A DNA stretch of 64,000 bases, taken from NCBI GenBank assembly GCA_016859345.1, contig CM029134.1, positions 16,419,560 through 16,483,559 on the forward strand. The letters are read 5' to 3'. Shown here in pieces: positions 60,471 through 64,000 of this stretch. Under the pieces are notes generated by a model, which saw only the letters and a program-made list of their open reading frames with translations, ran no database searches and had not been told where the DNA came from. This DNA comes from Istiophorus platypterus. Its lineage: Eukaryota; Chordata; Actinopteri; Istiophoriformes; Istiophoridae. A program made the position numbers and the translations under genes. Each line of letters begins with the position of its first letter. Position 1 is the stretch's first letter.

Positions 60471-63400
60471 ACTTACTGCCAGCAGATCACACGAAAAGAC
60501 CAAAACCAAATATGATCCTACTAACAAGCATTTTCTGTGCAGACAAAGCCTGATATTGCTTATTCATCTGTGCCATAGACCTCCATTGTTGTCCATAAAA
60601 GCCACACAGTCATACTCACTGACATGTTCCTTCTTGTTCAGCCATTATGATGAACATGGGCAGTGAAGGTTATTTTGAGTCAATCCCATATATGCTATCC
60701 TGCTGGCATAAATACTCACCATTGGGCCAAATAAGTGGATGAAAATAGTCCCCAGCAAAGTACTCTTAATGGAGTAACATTTTGCAGTCCTTGTGCCTTA
60801 AGAGTTATGTGTCATTTTAACACAGCTTCGTGTCTTTGGTTTTATTGTGTCATAAATAACCAACATATAATGCACATTTTAAAATATTCAGAAAACAGAA
60901 CCAAAACCAAAAAATAAATCTAACATTGGACCTGGACATGCAGAAAAAAAAACTATAAAATTAAGTATATTTATACTGATTTTCCCAGTGCAGACAAATG
61001 TCCCATGGTTTTTAAAAGCAGCTTTTTACAGGACTCTTTAAATCTAAAAGAATTTTATGCCAAAGCTTGCTCAGATTTAAATGAGGTGAAGCATGATCCG
61101 TTCATGTATAATTGCTCACTCCGTCGGCCAGCGCTGCTCATAAAATACAAATCACAGCATTTAGCAAGGGATGTCCAAGGCAGTGGTTGGATACATTACA
61201 TATCAAAAGTCATACACTGATTGATATCTAACTGTTTGCTTTTTGTTGTAAATCAAATGTTGTAAATCAAGGGTGACAGAACTTAGGATAGCAGATGATG
61301 AGCTGCCTGAACTAAACATACAAACGGTCTGTGTGTACTTGAGTACTTCATAATGTTCTGAAAACTCCCTCCCTCCTTAAAAGTAATCCATATTTTTTAC
61401 CAAAATTATGAGGTTGGTTGTAAAGTTGAATAATCCGGATGGCAAATGAAGGCACAGTATGACCTGTCTGTGCTCTACTGTGCTGCACAAATCAAAGGGA
61501 TACAGAACATACACATTTCCACATATACTTGTGTTGTGTATTTTGCCAAATGTGCTGAAAGTGTTAAATGTGCCAGTTTAATTTAAGTCTGGAGACATAT
61601 TAAGGTGATTCCACTGACCCTGGAACATAATAGTGGTTTAAATACATGTGTTTATACAGTACACAAACAAAGAAAAACATCGGAAGGGACAATTAACCTA
61701 AGTGACTTCATACTGATGCCGTGGCTCAGCAGCTGTTCGTAACCATATGTTGTTTCTGTCACTGAATGCAAGGAATCTTCACCTCTCGTGAAAATTGCTT
61801 CGTTCTGCTGATTTCCCTCTCCGGCTCTGCTCATGAAACCGTTTCAGAAACAGTCTGCTCCCTAATGAGACATCAGGTGAAAAGGTTAAACAGGATCCAA
61901 CCCTCTGCTCATTATCCTAAACCTGTAGGTAGACGTGGGGAAGAGGGACAGAGAAGGCAACCAGTGAAAGTGAGATTACTTCCTCATGTTTTTATGCACA
62001 TTTTTCAAGATAAACTAAGTAGATGCAACAGAAAATTAAAAAAAAAACAAAAATAAACACCCCCAAAAGTGTAAACAAGAAGATTAGTGAAAACAGATAT
62101 TTTTAAAAGAAATTATTCCTTTTACTTGTATTGACCTGTTCAACGGTATCCACTTAAAATGTTCGTGAAACGAGGAAGGTATAATAACTAGCGAGGGAAA
62201 AAATATAACGAGACAGAGAGAAAAAAACGCAACTCAAACGAAGAAAAATACCGGATGCAAGTGTCAGGTGTAACAGTGTTTAAATCAGACTGGTGGAAAG
62301 ATGTTGGCTTCATGTCTGTAGTCCTCTGGCTCAGAGGCGGACCTCAACACTGATGGATATAGTGTAAAGCACTAATATAGTCTCTATCTGCAGGGCGGAG
62401 CCTGAGCTGCTGTCTGATGGACTCGTTACACTGCCTTACATTTCCTTTATACACCAGGGCTCTGTAAATCTCAGCCCACTAGCCAAATGAGAAACTTTGG
62501 GTCTCACTGTGGGACCGGAGCTCATTAAAACCTATTTCTCCTCTTGTCATCAGGTTCTTCACTGTCATATTTATTCATACAATATCCTGTCCTGATTTCC
62601 TCTCTCATCTGTATTAAATCATCATATAATAAGTTCTCCGAAGTCAAAGATATATCAGGAGAAATATCCTCCAATGTCGGTAGTATGTAAGGTGAAAGGC
62701 GAAGAGTCTAACGGTGTATCAGATGGTATGGTGATGTGCTAACAGATTTCAGGTCTGTTGCAAGACTTCTGCTCCCCAGGCAATGAGTAAGTTTCAGATG
62801 AATATCAAAATGTGTGTGCGTGTGTGTGTGTTTGTGTGTAAACACAGTATGTTTAGAATTAGTAACAGGCTGCACAAACAGGGAGCAGGGTTTAGAGAAT
62901 GCACAGAATGTACAAAATGTCTCCGCAAAACATACTGTGAGTCCAAGCTGCAGGTATTTCACTCCTTCTCAGTTCCTGATAAGTTGGATTTGACAACAGT
63001 GTGCCAAACGTGTGTCAATATTTGTGTTTTGGAGAAAATCCCCCTTTTTTGAACTGATTACACAGCCTGTGAATTGAACCCAGCTGTAGCGTAGCTCACT
63101 CTACACGTGTGTCTTCAGTGAGCGCCGATAGTCAAACACACAGGCAGGCGCTCATTCATCCCTGATTGAGAGTCCTTGGTTCTCATTCGTCTAACACCAA
63201 AGGTATACTTGATGACATATTACTACCTCAGAACTACAAAGAGAGAAGTGGGTTGGTGGGAAAGGGGGTCAGACGATGATGTATCACCTTTATTTAGCAG
63301 GGACAGATGGCCCATTACTGCTTATTACAGGCTGTTCCCTCTACTTACACTATAATTTGTTTCAGTTATTTGTACTGTAACTCAGGCTTTACTTAAACAC

Positions 63401-64000
63401 AGATATTGGCACATGTACATACCCCCCCCCTCCATCTCTTTTAGCTCTTGGTGTATCAGAGAGGCCTCCTTTAAGACCATAAAAGAGGCCCCCGTGTTTC
63501 TGTAATGCATGGCTGCAACCTTAAAAAAATGTGTCTGACATGTTGGAAGTTGCCATCTGATTAAGTAACTCTTCTTACTGGTGTGTATCGAATTTAACGT
63601 GTTTTGTTGTGCATGCATTTGTTTGTCACCGAGGGAGGTGATGTTAATGTGCAGAGCAGCTGTGCATGCTGCCATTCATCGTGGTCCGTGAGCAAGCAAG
63701 AGAGGAGCAAAAGACACGAGATGGAAAATGCAGGTAAAAAGGGGAAGTTTAGGTTGCAGAGTGAGACAGACGCAAGAATGACAAAAGTTAGGAAAGAGCA
63801 TGGAAAAGAACAGGCAGTGGAGGAGGTGGAACGAGAAACTTTGGTTGTTGTAACTGAAAGCTGAAGTATCCGCCAGATACACATTAATAAGCCGTTCACC
63901 GCCGTCCAAGGAAAGCTGAGCCAGAGCTGCTGATGTCACCCACTGCTTCCTGCTCTCCCTTTTTTTGAACTATCACTACTTCACTTTATTTGGAATTTGA

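Larger units (their letters stand above)
53215..64000 (+). other. col23a1: col23a1 intron 2, last part in window
   Basis: No coding exon was recognised up to the window end, so the next col23a1 exon must lie beyond 64000 or be too short and diverged to see. The stretch holds GT/CA arrays (listed separately), the second GGTTA-rich repeat (56575-56796), a perfect hairpin (56237-56261), a GGA run at 55690-55708, an 11-base G run at about 54419-54429 and several A- and T-runs around 59950. Nothing else could be named in 58950-64000. Confidence 0.5.

Noticed and set aside
1..64000. tRNA, rRNA, CRISPR array, bacterial operon or integrated virus
   Set aside because: Nothing with the needed structure or similarity was seen on either strand.

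Overview
This is teleost fish nuclear DNA, probably from a percomorph or other acanthomorph. The genes are interrupted by GT-AG introns. Long (GT)n/(CA)n arrays are frequent. Several interspersed sequences match repeat families I recall from many acanthomorph genomes. No prokaryotic, plasmid, viral or CRISPR feature was seen.

Four protein-coding genes occupy the first 17.5 kb. (1) Positions 939-3440 (+) hold the last nine coding exons of a RasGEF1-family gene, best read as rasgef1c, with a 3'UTR running to about 5050. (2) Positions 6094-6711 (-) hold an intact single-exon tmem126a, a mitochondrial complex I assembly factor, with a TATA box just upstream. (3) Positions ~7.6-15.2 kb (+) hold a complete CDC-like kinase gene (clk4) with a non-coding first exon, twelve coding exons and a poly(A) signal. 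Its 526-residue product has an RS-rich N-terminus, a LAMMER kinase domain and an unusual Ser/Lys tail encoded by an AGC repeat. (4) From 16492 (+) come the first two coding exons of col23a1, a type II transmembrane collagen. The association rasgef1c / clk4 / col23a1 corresponds to human 5q35.3, where COL23A1 and CLK4 are neighbours, and this supports the ortholog calls.

From 17496 to 64000 I found no coding exon. The stretch is best explained as part of a very large intron 2 of col23a1. It holds about fourteen long dinucleotide arrays, several dispersed teleost repeats (near 20.3, 33.3, 36.1, 36.8, 44.1 and 56.6 kb), a decayed non-LTR retrotransposon fragment (50.4-50.9 kb, minus strand), several perfect short hairpins, and some complex-sequence blocks that could be conserved regulatory elements.

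The genes do not form a functional system; they are neighbours by ancestry. The points most worth checking are a (TG)38-T4 tract directly abutting a rasgef1c splice acceptor (a CFTR-like arrangement), a NAGNAG acceptor at the next exon, the intronless TATA-driven tmem126a, the clk4 exon whose skipping gives an immediate stop, and the repeat-encoded clk4 tail. I found no convincing wholly new biological system.
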